A stretch of DNA of 64,000 nucleotides from Paraburkholderia sp. BL21I4N1 (GTDB taxonomy: Bacteria; Pseudomonadota; Gammaproteobacteria; Burkholderiales; Burkholderiaceae): contig NZ_PVEN01000023.1 in NCBI RefSeq assembly GCF_002973525.1, forward strand, positions 1 through 64,000. Reading direction: 5' to 3'. Position 1 is the first letter of the stretch, and each line of letters begins with the position of its first letter. A program made the position numbers and the translations under genes. The notes under the pieces are model-generated. The model did not search any database. It had not been told where the DNA came from and saw nothing but the letters and a program-made list of their open reading frames with translations. Of this stretch, positions 18,145 through 27,562 are shown piece after piece.

Positions 18145-19143
18145 TCACGACGAGCCGTTTTGTTTCGGCGGACTCGACGGCGACGCGGGCCTGACAGGCG
18201 AGAAATTGACGCCAGAGACATTGGCGACGGCCTGCCAGACGGCTTCCTGGTTGGCGCCATCGTGGAGGTGTAGGTGGTGCTGCGCCTCAATTGGGCCTGA
18301 GAACTTCCCTTGAGCCGAGGCGAAGAATTGCCCTGAGACGTCGGTTCCGAACTCCGACGCCTGGAGGTACCGACGGGCCGCGGTCTCCGGCGTTTGATTC
18401 AGGCCGGGAATGAGGTTCACGATTGGGATAAACAGATACTTCAACAACGGGCCAGCGTTTCGCACCACCTTGGTGTCGGTCGCCCCACCGGGCGATACGG
18501 CGTACACGGCCATGCCGGAGGGCAGCCGGCGGGCCAGCGCCGCAGTCCACCAAGCGATGATGAGCTTCGCGTCAGCATACGCATTGTTGGGCACGTACTT
18601 CACGTTCGGCCCGTTGCGCAGCAGGGCTTCCATAGCAGCGGTCAGGTCGCCCTGGTGGTATTTGGCAGCGAATGCGTCCACGTCGGTGTACTTGAACATG
18701 GGTACGCCCCCGCGGGCAGGCTCCGCGCCGGCGATAACAATCCGCGCGTTGGGGCTAAGAAGGTTGGCGCGAAGCAACCCGACAGTCAGTTGATGATGGC
18801 CGATCAGCGGGGCCTGAGAAGCCTCAACGCCCGCCGCAGTGATCACGCGCTTCTTGGTTGGGACCAATCCGGCATTGAGCAGCAGGAAATCGACCGGCCG
18901 ACCTTGTTTGACCAACTCGGCGAGCGCGGACCGGACGCTGGCCGGCGTGTCCAACTCCAGCTCCAGCGGCGTGAAGACCTGTCTTCTGGTTTCCGCTGCG
19001 AGTTGAGCGGCCGCTTCCTTGGCCCGAGCCAGGCTGCGTCCGGTGATGATGATCTCGCGCCAGCCCTCTCCGGCAAGAGTGCGAGCTGCGGCATAGCCGA
19101 GCCCGGAGGTGGCGCCGGTGACGAGCGCGATCGAATGTTCCAT
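18145..19143 (-). CDS. Short-chain dehydrogenase/reductase
   Basis: This 332-residue oxidoreductase has the NAD(P)-binding TGATSGLG (9-16), an Arg-containing TGRS turn that suggests NADPH use, LLNAG (88-92) and the catalytic Tyr189/Lys193 in YADAK. The long C-terminal extension makes it resemble retinol-dehydrogenase or protochlorophyllide-reductase-like SDRs rather than the 250-residue classical type. The ATG at 19143 has GGAGACGCC just upstream; the track of the frame to 19191 lacks a ribosome site. The gene is divergent from a TetR regulator 130 bases away, which probably represses it through the operator at 19217-19283. Substrate unknown. Confidence 0.88.
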   Translation of the reverse strand: MEHSIALVTGATSGLGYAAARTLAGEGWREIIITGRSLARAKEAAAQLAAETRRQVFTPLELELDTPASVRSALAELVKQGRPVDFLLLNAGLVPTKKRVITAAGVEASQAPLIGHHQLTVGLLRANLLSPNARIVIAGAEPARGGVPMFKYTDVDAFAAKYHQGDLTAAMEALLRNGPNVKYVPNNAYADAKLIIAWWTAALARRLPSGMAVYAVSPGGATDTKVVRNAGPLLKYLFIPIVNLIPGLNQTPETAARRYLQASEFGTDVSGQFFASAQGKFSGPIEAQHHLHLHDGANQEAVWQAVANVSGVNFSPVRPASPSSPPKQNGSS

Positions 19144-19216
19144 AGGCGTCTCCGTGTGGCGAAGGGTGAAGGCCGAGTCGTGAGGCCCCACAGCGCCAGA
19201 AACGGCTTGTTAATTT

Positions 19217-19283
19217 CGAACTATTCGGTTATATATTGGTGCAATGAAATTTGTCAATGAATTTTGAACCAAATGATTCAAAA
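19217..19283. promoter_or_regulatory. TetR-type operator pair (copy B)
   Basis: CGAACTATTCG (19217-19227) and the palindrome TTTTGAA-N8-TTCAAAA (19262-19283) sit between the divergent SDR and tetR genes, the second one overlapping the tetR start codon. Duplication of the same arrangement in front of the second SDR supports both as binding sites of the TetR protein encoded here. Confidence 0.65.
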
Positions 19284-19905
19284 TAACGCTAGGCCGCGGG
19301 GTCGACCGCGCAGCTTCGACGAGACGGGGGCGCTGGAAAAGGCGACCCAGGTGTTTCGGTCGAAGGGCTATGACGGAGTGACGATCGACGATCTCGTCGC
19401 CGGAATGGGTGTGGGACGTCCGAGCCTGTATGCCGTCTTTGGGGACAAGCGGGCGATATTCATGCGTGCCCTCAGGGCGTATGCAGAGAGGAAGGGCGCT
19501 CTCGCAACCAAAGCGCTCCTCTCGCCGGGGACTCTTCGCGACTCGCTCGTCAGCTTTCTGAGGCAGGCCGTAGAAAGTGCGACCGAGAAAGGTTCTGCCC
19601 CAGGCTGTCTTCTCGTGTGCGTGGCGCCGCTTGTGGACGACGCTGAGGTCCGTAAATTCCTGCAGAACGTTGCCGTTGGCGCCGTGGCGCTGGCGGAAGG
19701 TCGCTTCCGGGACGGGATCAGCGCGGGAGAAATCCCCTCCGACTTTCCCGTAGCCGCGCGCGCGATCCAAGTCACCGATTTAGCGCGTGGGCTGACCATG
19801 CGTGCGCAGATGGGCACGCCGCGCAAGACGCTCCTGAAAGATGCTGACGAAGCAGCCGACCTGGTGCTCTTGCCGCGGCGTGGAAACGCGGGGCCAGAAA
19901 GTTGA
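19273..19905 (+). CDS. TetR-family transcriptional regulator
   Basis: The roughly 210-residue protein starts with the usual basic arm (ARPRGRPRSFDETGALEKA) and a TetR helix-turn-helix (GYDGVTIDDLVAGMGVGRPS LYAVFGDK split by the turn, about residues 35-60). The C-terminal ligand domain is of the AcrR-like type with ESATEKGSAPGCLLVC, seen in regulators of oxidoreductases. The ATG at 19273 lies inside the operator palindrome; a TTG at 19264 is an alternative and neither has a good ribosome site, so a leaderless transcript is possible. It is divergent from an SDR and is likely its repressor. Confidence 0.88.
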   Translation: MIQNNARPRGRPRSFDETGALEKATQVFRSKGYDGVTIDDLVAGMGVGRPSLYAVFGDKRAIFMRALRAYAERKGALATKALLSPGTLRDSLVSFLRQAVESATEKGSAPGCLLVCVAPLVDDAEVRKFLQNVAVGAVALAEGRFRDGISAGEIPSDFPVAARAIQVTDLARGLTMRAQMGTPRKTLLKDADEAADLVLLPRRGNAGPES

Positions 19906-20541
19906 CGCCGACGTTAAGGGGCGTCGCGGGGCAGTAGGCTTTGGTAGTTGCCGCTCCGCGCGCCCCTCAAACCCGATCAATCGTTTCCCGTTTCGGATAG
20001 GGTGGATCACCTTGATCTGGAAATCGAAGCCCGAAAACCAGTTGGCCCCAAGCGCGGTCCCTCTCGAGTGGCGATTCGCGGCAGCATGAGTTGACCATGC
20101 CCTCTCGAAATCGTTGCGCGCAATTTCGGCAACTGGAAACGGCGCGGCATCGCACGGCTTGTCTGTGACAACCCCGAATCACCTCAAGATGCTGTTGGTC
20201 GTACTGCAGAACGACTGCCGCGTCGTACACCTCCATCTGCCGCGCTACGGTCTTCTTCGGGCTGACCTCGAAGTACCAGTCGGAAGCTCCCTACCAGGCA
20301 AATTGGTCACCTCGATCTTCGTCCAACGTCCGTTGTAGTGGCGCATGCTCGTGCCCGATGAGACTTCCAGGGTTCCGTGCAGGCGACTCCGAAGCGGCCC
20401 TTCACAACAGGCCGTTGTTGGCCGGGTTGAAGCGGTACCACCGGCAATTCGCTCGCCGGAAACCGGCCATTCAGCGAGGGTGGACGAGACCTTGGCTATT
20501 CAAATCGAATGGCGACCTCGACCGGCGGCTCGTGTTTAGGG
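19906..20541. other. No convincing gene
   Basis: Over 600 bases after tetR without a credible coding frame on either strand; bounded on the right by a 17-bp inverted repeat and IS91 remains. It probably represents scrambled DNA at the edge of the mobile-element block. Confidence 0.4.
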
Positions 20542-20612
20542 TTGTAGGACGCCTGCCCTATATCCGTAGGCACGTGAACTCGCCCAGACGCCGGCGGGCA
20601 GGCGTCCTACAA
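20542..20612. repeat. Perfect 17-bp inverted repeat
   Basis: TTGTAGGACGCCTGCCC (20542-20558) is repeated in inverse orientation at 20596-20612, with a 37-base spacer. It lies about 280 bases beyond the 3' end of the IS91-type transposase reading frame, so it may be the hairpin-bearing end of that rolling-circle element, or a separate small palindromic repeat. No T-run follows, so a terminator is less likely. Confidence 0.6.
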
Positions 20613-20889
20613 GCCCCAAGGGAGGAAACCGCGGAGTGCTCCGACGTGGTCTGAACATGTCATCGCTATGGCGATTTGTTTGGGCGCACTGAGGGCATGG
20701 TGGATATAAACGCGGATAAATCTGAGGCTAGACGGACACGATCGCGGCAGCGGCACAGCGGCGGGTCGCCATCGCGCCGACACAGCCAGCGCGACACTGC
20801 CTTTTTGGTGCGATAGGCGCAGGCGTCTCCTATTGGCTCTCGTTGCCGAAGAGCCGACAGTCGAATGGTGCATCCTGACACGCTGGTGT

Positions 20890-21651
20890 TCATGCGTGGG
20901 CTCGCTCAACAGGCGGTGCCCGGATAGGTCTGCTGCGTTGGAGTATGTCGATGACGATCATCGGCGAACCGCAGTGCCGGCAAACAAAGGTTGGCGGCAC
21001 TGCGACGGTGGTTACGCCGTTGGCACTGACGTCGTGACTGGCAGGCACGACGTCCAGCAACTCGCGTATCGTCGCGAGATTCTCGCGCCGCGATGGGTTC
21101 GCGATCAGACCGTAGTGGCGGATGCGGTGGAAGCCGCCAGGCAGCACGTGCAACAGGAACCGGCGCGCGAACTCATCCGCTTCGAGCGTCATGGTCCTGT
21201 TGCGTGTGCGTCCGTCCACGCGGTAGTCCTTCCAGTGCAAGGTCACGCCGTGTTCGTCGAGCGCGACCAGGCGTTGGTTAGAGATCGCGACCCGGTGGGT
21301 GTAACGCGACAGATAGGCCAACAGCGCTTTCGGTCCGGCGAATGGGCGTTTGGCATATACCACCCACTCGCATGCGCGCATTGGCGCAAGCCACTCGGCA
21401 AAGGCTGCCATATCGTTGAGCTCGGCGGATTCGCCGAAGAAGCGCAACTGGCCGCGGCGATAGATCGCTTCCAGTTCTTCGAGGAAGCGTCGCCGGAACA
21501 GCCGCGAGAGCACGCGCACGGGTAGGAAGAAACCTGGCTTGCACGCTAGCCACCGGCTTCGATCCGGCGATAGCCCACCACCGAGAACGATGCCATGCAC
21601 ATGGGGATGATGCGTGAGCGCGGAGCCCCAGGTATGCAGCACAAGGGCTCT
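20890..21651 (-). pseudogene. IS91-family transposase, N-terminus lost
   Basis: The remaining 250 residues contain the rolling-circle catalytic parts: the HUH metal motif in HHPHVHGIVLGGG and the two-tyrosine motif YLSRY in LLAYLSRYTHRVAISN, followed by the Cys-containing tail CRHCGSPM. The Zn-finger N-terminus is missing because an IS6-like element joins at about 21651. The first residues of the open frame come from that element's end. The missing 5' part is not on the other side of the IS6 copy, so a deletion accompanied the insertion. Confidence 0.85.
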
Positions 21652-22489
21652 GTCAAGTTGAAGGCCGTAGACCATCTGAGTGGCTCAAACATAGTTATCC
21701 TTATCAGATAACTTTCCCGTCTGCTGAAGAGACGGTCCAAGCATGCCATGTGGCAAGGCGCTCTTTGAGTATGGTGCGATGAGATGCCGCGTTCATCTGA
21801 TGTCTGGGAAACGCGAAGTGCTGCCGGATCGGGCCGAAGCACGAGAGAAACGCCTGCGTGCGATGCGCATCCCGAAAGCCGCACATCTGGCGCTCGCGCC
21901 TGCGGGTCGGCTGGTGGCTGTTCTCGGCACGGTTGTTCACGCGTGCAGTCGCTTTGACAAAAACGTGCTTTACGTGAGCGAGCTCGGGAATTTCAGCCTT
22001 CGCCGCCGGATAACTGCGCAGCTGGTCGGTGACGATCCTACGCGGCACCGGGTTTGACCGTAGCACCCGTCGGAAGAAGCGGTTTGCCGCGGTCTTGTCG
22101 CGTCGCTTTTGCACCAGCACGTCGAGTTCGGCGCCATGCTCGTCGACCGCACGCCACAATAGATACGGCTCGCCGCACAGCGTCACGAACATCTCGTCCA
22201 GATGCCAGGTCCTGCCCGGCTTCCGCCGCACTGCCTTGGCATACTGGGCGAATTCAGCGCCGAACTTGTCGCACCAGCAACGGATTGTTTCATACGTGAC
22301 CACGACACCGCGCTCGAGCAGCAACTCCTCGATGTCGCGATTGACACGCAAAGTCATATCAATACCAGCGAACCGCGCAACTGATCACGATAGCAGGGAA
22401 GCGGTGGCCGTGATAAAGCGATTTCGCTTTTTTTCATGCGCTCATTCTACCGCCGCCTACCCATCAACCTGACAGCGCCCTGCTGACGC
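21644..22489 (-). mobile_element. IS6-like insertion sequence, degenerate
   Basis: The outer ends read GGCTCTGTCAAGTTGAAG (left, about 21645) and, on the other strand, GGCGCTGTCAGGTTGATG (right, ending near 22489), imperfect inverted repeats of the size seen in IS6-family elements of about 0.8 kb. A single transposase gene fills the element. It separates an IS91 fragment on the left from an integrase fragment on the right, so both flanks differ and a direct target repeat is not seen. Confidence 0.6.
21704..22437 (-). pseudogene. IS6-family transposase, frameshifted near the start
   Basis: The DDE domain is intact, with Asp in TWHLDEMFV, Asp in RRIVTDQLRSY and Glu in NNRAENSHQPTRRRERQM. The protein as open from 22357 has 217 residues. 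The family N-terminus (KSLYHGHRFPAIVISCAVRWY) is found upstream in another frame, ending in TGA before the DDE frame begins, so an indel near 22360 separates the helix-turn-helix start from the catalytic part. A second, more decayed relative lies at 48906-49632. Confidence 0.8.
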
Positions 22490-22499
22490 ATCCGGCCGT

Positions 22500-22640
22500 C
22501 GATGGGCGATTTGAATCGGTAGGTCCAACTGCGCCGCGATGCGGTCGCTTCCAGGCGAAGGCCTGGGAACGCCTCGAAGCCCATGTGGGTATCCGGCTTT
22601 AGCTGTTTCGCGGCCTGGCATCAAATCGCATGGTTGGCGT
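22500..22640 (-). pseudogene. Tyrosine integrase, N-terminal arm-binding fragment
   Basis: On the minus strand one frame reads AAKQLKPDTHMGFEAFPGLR, then EATASRRSWTYRFKSPIDGRMRQ. This matches the arm-type DNA-binding N-terminus (DUF4102 type) of phage and island integrases, where GLRL.A...RRSW.YR..SP.DG.M.Q is conserved. It stops where the IS6-like element begins, and no catalytic part follows. The C-terminal end of an integrase of this family occurs on the opposite strand 200 bases away. Confidence 0.6.
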
Positions 22641-22825
22641 AGGTTTTCGGCGAGTGAGTGAAAAAAGTTACTCCAACATCTAGAGTTTAGCAACTTGCAG
22701 ATGACCGTAGATGCCTTCTGCTGTGCAGATGGCAGATGCAAAAAGCCTTTATCTGAAGGGCGTTTGATCAAGAAATGCCCCGCGTGACAAGCCTCTCGCG
22801 GGATGATGAAGGAAAAGCCGTCAAT

Positions 22826-23008
22826 GCTCGCTCGACATTCCGTGACTGGGCTGCGGAGTGTACGGTTTATCCCAACGAGATGGCGGAGATGGCCTTGGCG
22901 CACACAGTGGATGACAAGGTCGAGGCCGCATACCGTCGCGGTGAGATGTTCCAGCGTCGCAAGCAGATGATGGACGACTGGGCGGCATACTGTGACGAGA
23001 AAAAATAG
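22826..23008 (+). pseudogene. Tyrosine integrase, C-terminal catalytic fragment
   Basis: The last 60 codons read ARSTFRDWAAECTVYPNEMA, then LAHTVDDKVEAAYRRG and a MMDDWAAYC tail, which is the C-terminus of P4-type integrases: the second catalytic Arg region (HGFRSTFRDW in relatives) and the AYRRG block that carries the nucleophilic Tyr. The open frame begins at 22775, but the first 17 codons are not integrase-like. With the fragment on the opposite strand it shows that an integrase was rearranged and destroyed. Confidence 0.75.
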
Positions 23009-23352
23009 ATAATTTTGGATTGCTTATGAATTACAACCCGCAGGTGATGGGCGTCAGCTCTGGCGGCAGCATTCTGCGCATCAGTGATTCACGGTTGCCC
23101 ATAGTTTGGTCGCCAGCCAGCCATGCGGCCGGAAATAGCGAGGATTTTTTACGTCATGGGATCTCGGAGCAAGAACCGGCTCGTCGTGTTGGCGGACTGG
23201 GAACTACAGGGAAACCATGAGAAATGCGCCGCGGGAGCACCCCTCCGGGTTTTGGCAACAATTCTCCTGAACGCGGGTTTGAGGCGCCGGTGAAGGCGAG
23301 TTAATCTGGCAATGTCCGGCGGCGACCGGACGCCGTCAGGAGGATCTGAATC

Positions 23353-23578
23353 ATGAACGAGCACAGTGGTGGGTACGAAGGCGCGAAAGCCCGCCTTATT
23401 CGCCTTCGGGAGGTGCGCGCGCGTAGGCCTTGGCGCAAGCACAGTCTACCGGTACCTGGCGGCAGGGAAATTTCCGAAGCCTGTCGAGATCGGTGGCGGA
23501 AGGGTGGCATGGCTCGAAAGCGAAATCGATGCGTGGATCGCGAATCGTCCAGAGGCAGGCTGGCGTAGTCCGGAATAG
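23353..23578 (+). pseudogene. AlpA-type phage regulator, one-base frameshift
   Basis: Residues RLIRLREV at the start of one frame continue in the next frame as CARVGLGASTVYRYLAAGKF followed by EIGGGRVAWLESEIDAWI. Joined, they form a full AlpA helix-turn-helix protein of about 75 residues, the usual excision regulator beside P4-type integrases. One base appears to be missing near 23425 in a GCGCGCGCG run. It lies 340 bases after the integrase tail, so it probably came with the same island. Confidence 0.7.
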
Positions 23579-24862
23579 CCTCTTAACTGCGGACGCGAAG
23601 GTTGGCGAGCTTCGCGGCAGAGCCCATTCAACCGCTTCCGCCTTGGGCGGGAGCGGGTCGTGTCCAGTGCGGCGTGGAATTAGATTGCCGACGGCAATCG
23701 AGCGCGTCCGAAGGAGTTGCAGACGATACGATAATGTGCCGGCGGCACAAGGGTGTGGGTGCCGATCGTCAGTACCGTTATTTCTCCGATTTCGCCTGGC
23801 AGACGCCTGTATCGGCCGCTACGATGGTGCGGTGCGCAGCGGCGGAGCCGCTCTGGCGAGGGCGCTCACGCATCATCTCTTGGTGACTATCGGCGCGGGA
23901 CGTTACCCCCGCTAGTCCTACCGCAACTCTCATCCTCTCATCCGGTCCTCGTTGCAGCCAATGCCCTTGGTTTCGGCATCTATCAAGATCAGCCCAAAGG
24001 CGCAGAGACCGGCCTTATCATGGCGTTCGACCGGCCTGCGCCTGGGCGACATCGAATACGGGTAGCGCGGGCACTTCGGCAAAGGGAGGGCGTGCGTATA
24101 TTCCGGGTGCCTACAAATGAGACGATGAGCAGGCGTCCCAGGCGATTTGCACGGAGGCGATGATCTCCGGCGAATCAGTACCGGATTTCGTTTCGATGAA
24201 GATTTTCGTCGTCATCCGTGACGATACCGAAGCCACTTCGGCTGGCCTGAGATTCAGCGAGGTCTAATCGACAAGGTCGGAATCGAAAAGCATCAACAGC
24301 GAGGTGTTAGTTCGGTCGAATGACGTGCAGGCGGGCCCGTCACGCGTCGGCGAATCCAGCGCGCGTCTCGTGACTGGTCGATGGCATGTTACCTGGGGCG
24401 GGGAGTCCGCACGTACGTTCAAACACATCTTGTGGAGCTCCCGGTACTGCGAGAGCCGCAACAGATGACTCGTTGACGTTGGCTGAAACATCACCCGCGT
24501 GATCCCCGGCACTCATGTCTAACGTTGCTGGCTATTGCAGGATATTCTTTAAAACGCGTTCCGTTGGGGCATCAAAACGGACTTCGTGCTTGACGCTGGC
24601 CACTTCCGTACAAAATCGCTTCGCAGTCTTGAATCATGCACCTTTCCCGATAGCAGGACACGCGCCTTGCCTTCCGGCGGCGCTTGCGCGCTGACCAGCG
24701 GTCACCAGAAATTGTGGGATGTTCACTTCCGCGTCTCCGTGCCGACCACGCTACAGCATACCCTCCATTAATTCGCAGTTGATATTTCGTCTGAGAAAAC
24801 CGAAAAAAGATACGTGGCTCAGGCCCGACGACTCCGCCGCGATTGACCCTCACGATTGACCA
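23579..24862. other. Long stretch without a recognisable gene
   Basis: Nearly 1.3 kb with no frame I can support. A 35-codon ORF after GGAGGCG near 24163 is the best candidate, but it has no family features. The DNA looks like eroded island cargo between the AlpA relic and the next ORF. Confidence 0.4.
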
Positions 24863-25525
24863 ATGGACGAAACTTCAGGTGCCCTCGCGCCCGCGCCGGT
24901 CAGCCGGAAGGGCACAGCTGTAACGGTACAGGCATGCGCATTCGAGGCAGGGAACATCATGAAAGAACTCAATGCATGGGCAGTCGCTGGCATGGGGAGC
25001 GCCCCTCAGATGCTACCGGCAAATGCTGCTGCGGATCAGCGTTTGCAGCGGGCCGAGTCTGAAGTCCGTCGGCTGACCAGATGCATGGCGATGAAGGACC
25101 GGCAGCTTTGCGAACTGCGCAAGGCGCTTGCGCATTCCGCGACCGTTCACTACTCGTTTGAAGATCGCCTGCAGCGTGAACTGGATTCTCTGCGGATCAT
25201 GATGCCCGTGAACGAATTCCAGGAGCATTGGGGCAAGTCTACCGGTGACCGACCCGTGGAGGGCATTGTCGTGAAGCTGCCTTACGTGACTTCGATACTG
25301 TCCGTCCTGTTCGATGCAATGTGTACGTTCTGGATGGACTGCGATCACGATCACCCTCCGAAGTCTTCGACTGTCGCACACGCCATCGACGAACGCCTGG
25401 GCCTGAGTTCGCAGCGGAACGGAGAGGCTTCGCGCAGCGGGCAGGCTTATGCGTCGGCGATCAGGCCGGACTGGGTGAAGGAGGCCGACAACCGCCACCA
25501 TTGCCGGCTTGCAGGGATGCGCTGA
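24863..25525 (+). CDS. Conserved hypothetical protein, coiled coil plus C-terminal domain
   Basis: The 220-residue protein has a central coiled coil (about residues 55-115, with repeated Leu/Arg/Glu heptads) and a C-terminal segment, ILSVLFDAMCTFWMDCDHDH, then PPKSSTVAHAIDERLGLSS and SRSGQAYASAIRPDWVKEAD. The PPKSS..A..ID..LGL pattern looks like a DNA- or nucleic-acid-associated domain I have seen in mobile-element proteins, but I cannot name it. ATG at 24959, after GGGAA, is an alternative start. It converges with luxI. Confidence 0.5.
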   Translation: MDETSGALAPAPVSRKGTAVTVQACAFEAGNIMKELNAWAVAGMGSAPQMLPANAAADQRLQRAESEVRRLTRCMAMKDRQLCELRKALAHSATVHYSFEDRLQRELDSLRIMMPVNEFQEHWGKSTGDRPVEGIVVKLPYVTSILSVLFDAMCTFWMDCDHDHPPKSSTVAHAIDERLGLSSQRNGEASRSGQAYASAIRPDWVKEADNRHHCRLAGMR

Positions 25526-25662
25526 TGCAGGAGGCCAGTCGCCTGGACCGCCGCTTGCGGTCTCGTCGTTTCGTTGCCGCATCCCGCGAGGTGCTTGTCA
25601 CCGGCGAGTATTCAGAACGGGCGCCCGCGTCAGTGGAAGACGAATGACCCCGCAAGCCAGCT

Positions 25663-26301
25663 TCAGCGAGTGGGACCTGTAAAGACTTGTCCGAAGCGGG
25701 TGATCGAGTCGAGTAGCGTATCGGGATCGCACTGGAGATTGCGGAACGCAGCAGGACCCAGTTCAATTGAGCAAGCAACGATATCTGCGCGGCCCAGCGC
25801 AGATCGAACGCCGATATCGCGCAGATCGAGTCCGAAACGTCGGTACAGACGTGCAACGGAGCGCGAGACGACGCCGATCACGTGTGTCGCGCCGAACGAG
25901 AGGGCGAGCGCCATTGCGTAGGGGAACAAGGACATGCCCGAGGTCGAGCCGGTTCGGTGGTCTGGCAGTCCTGGTCCAGCGAATCGCGACATCTCCCATA
26001 TCGAACTCGATGACGGCAATAAGCCTGGGCCTGCGAGTTGTGGGAAAACATCACGGAGCAGATAGGGTCCTGTGGTGGGCATCAGACGCGCGCATCCGCA
26101 GACCTCGTCGTCGGCGGACAGTGCGACCAGATGGATGGTACTGGCAGCGTCGAATTCATCCCACTCGATTGTGGCATCGTCGGACACGCCGGGTATTTCC
26201 CAGTGCAGGCGCTGGACAAAGACCTTGTGGCGAAAGGTGCCGAGATTGCGACGGATATCCAATGGCAGGTCATCAAGCCTGCCGGCAACGATGGATGACA
26301 T
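25663..26301 (-). CDS. luxI: Acyl-homoserine lactone synthase, LuxI family
   Basis: The 212-residue enzyme makes an N-acyl-homoserine lactone from S-adenosylmethionine and an acyl-ACP. All residues that are invariant in LuxI proteins are visible: Arg24, Phe28, Trp34, Asp48, Asp51, Arg72, Glu103 and Arg106 (in WEMSRF). The ATG at 26301 has GGAGGAG five to twelve bases upstream (GGAGGAGCCC). The length matches CepI/BraI. The luxR gene lies upstream on the same strand with 166 bases between; I could not find a clear lux-box dyad there, though CCTGCCCGTCACCGTAAAAA near 26420 is weakly similar. Signal chain length cannot be read from sequence. Confidence 0.94.
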   Translation of the reverse strand: MSSIVAGRLDDLPLDIRRNLGTFRHKVFVQRLHWEIPGVSDDATIEWDEFDAASTIHLVALSADDEVCGCARLMPTTGPYLLRDVFPQLAGPGLLPSSSSIWEMSRFAGPGLPDHRTGSTSGMSLFPYAMALALSFGATHVIGVVSRSVARLYRRFGLDLRDIGVRSALGRADIVACSIELGPAAFRNLQCDPDTLLDSITRFGQVFTGPTR

Positions 26302-26467
26302 GGGCTCCTCCTGGAGTTAGCCGTTGAGGCGACGCTATCAGCGTGTCTGTGGCGCGGGAACTCGGAGCTTTGGGAGGGTGTTGATGGATACGCGCGAGCG
26401 TGCACTGGCCAACGTCATTTTTACGGTGACGGGCAGGACGTGCGGTGGAACTTCAGGAAAAATGGAT

Positions 26468-27256
26468 TCAGGGTTTTATGATGCCTTGTGCCGTCGCGTG
26501 GACTGCTGCTGCCGTTCTGCTTCGGATGTTGAGAGCCGCCATCGCTTCTTCGATGTGGTAGTCAACGGTATAGCGGGAGCGGCCGAGGATCTCGCCAATC
26601 TCGGCGGAGGTTTTCCCACGCGCGACCCAGGTGAGGCACTCCAGCTGGCGCGGCGTAAGCAGACGTGCCGCCCTTCCTGAACGTATCAGCGCGAGGCGAT
26701 GCAGTTCAAAATTGAACTGAGCGCTCATCAGGTAAGCCAGTCGGGAGTTGCCTGTGTCGTTCACGTAATGAAGTGGGCCCGACAGGTTAAACAGCAGAAT
26801 ACTGCCATCGGACTGGTGGACCGGGATACTAAGTCCCGCGGGCAGTCCAGCCTCTCTTGCTTCATCGAGCAGACGACGCTCGGCTTTGCTCAACCCGATG
26901 ATGTCGTGCCACCGGTAGGGCGCGGACTGAAGGAACGCGGCCCGATGAACGGGATCGGCGGACGCGTAGTCCCGACGCTGGTAGTGCCGCATCCACTCGT
27001 GCGGATAGTGCGAGCCGATCATCTCGAGTGCCGTTCGCCGCGTGCAGGCCGAGCGGATCGGCGTAACCCGGCTGATCACATAGTGCGGGAAGCCGAGCCT
27101 CCTGGCCGCTCGGCCGAAAGACTCGACGAGGGAATAAATGTCTGTGGCGCGTGCAAGACGCATAACCGGTGCTGGGGCACCAGCGAGCAGAGCATCAGAT
27201 ATGGGTGACGGCCCATGTTGGTCGCGGTTAGAACCGCGTCGAGGGACATGTTTCAT
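26468..27256 (-). CDS. luxR: LuxR-family acyl-homoserine-lactone receptor
   Basis: The 262-residue regulator has an autoinducer-binding domain with the conserved Trp88, Tyr92, Asp101, Pro102 and Trp116 (TraR W57, Y61, D70, P71, W85) and Gly141, then a LuxR-type helix-turn-helix (about 198-255: LTPRQLECLTWVARGKTSAEI). All ligand residues are kept, so it should respond to an AHL, most simply that of the adjacent synthase. The first 30 residues are longer than usual; the start could be internal. It is followed by luxI on the same strand, an arrangement different from the common convergent or divergent cepIR order. Confidence 0.92.
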   Translation of the reverse strand: MKHVPRRGSNRDQHGPSPISDALLAGAPAPVMRLARATDIYSLVESFGRAARRLGFPHYVISRVTPIRSACTRRTALEMIGSHYPHEWMRHYQRRDYASADPVHRAAFLQSAPYRWHDIIGLSKAERRLLDEAREAGLPAGLSIPVHQSDGSILLFNLSGPLHYVNDTGNSRLAYLMSAQFNFELHRLALIRSGRAARLLTPRQLECLTWVARGKTSAEIGEILGRSRYTVDYHIEEAMAALNIRSRTAAAVHATAQGIIKP

Positions 27257-27562
27257 GTTCGCTACCCTGGCGTTGCCCGACAGGGACTGGAACGGCGGGT
27301 GCCAAATGAGAACGAGGCACGCGCGCGATGACAGTGCGGTCCATGCGGCACGGGCTTTTGGGAGAGAGGCGGTGAGTCAGGTCGCACCTGCGATTGCCGC
27401 AGGCATCGGCGATGGCCAACCGCGGGCATACTGTGCACCCCGCCCGAGTCAGTTTAGCGTTCATTGTAGTCTGTGGATGGCGGTTCAACGACGCATGTAA
27501 GGGATTGAAATCATGTGCGCCGTGCAGGGGAAGGTGCGAGGAAGGATGATTGTGTCGATGAG

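Noticed and set aside
17976..18194. Remnant of a second tetR gene after operator copy A
   Set aside because: Apart from the operator bases the translation in any frame lacks a TetR helix-turn-helix, so no gene is claimed.
18394..19260. 288-codon plus-strand frame over the SDR gene
   Set aside because: Antisense to an intact SDR with a catalytic YxxxK and a normal start.
24163..24268. 35-codon ORF after GGAGGCG
   Set aside because: The ribosome site is only two bases from the ATG, and the peptide shows no helix, signal or family pattern.
26302..26467. lux box between luxR and luxI
   Set aside because: No dyad of the CTGT-N-ACAG kind could be found by eye; weak resemblance near 26420 is not enough.
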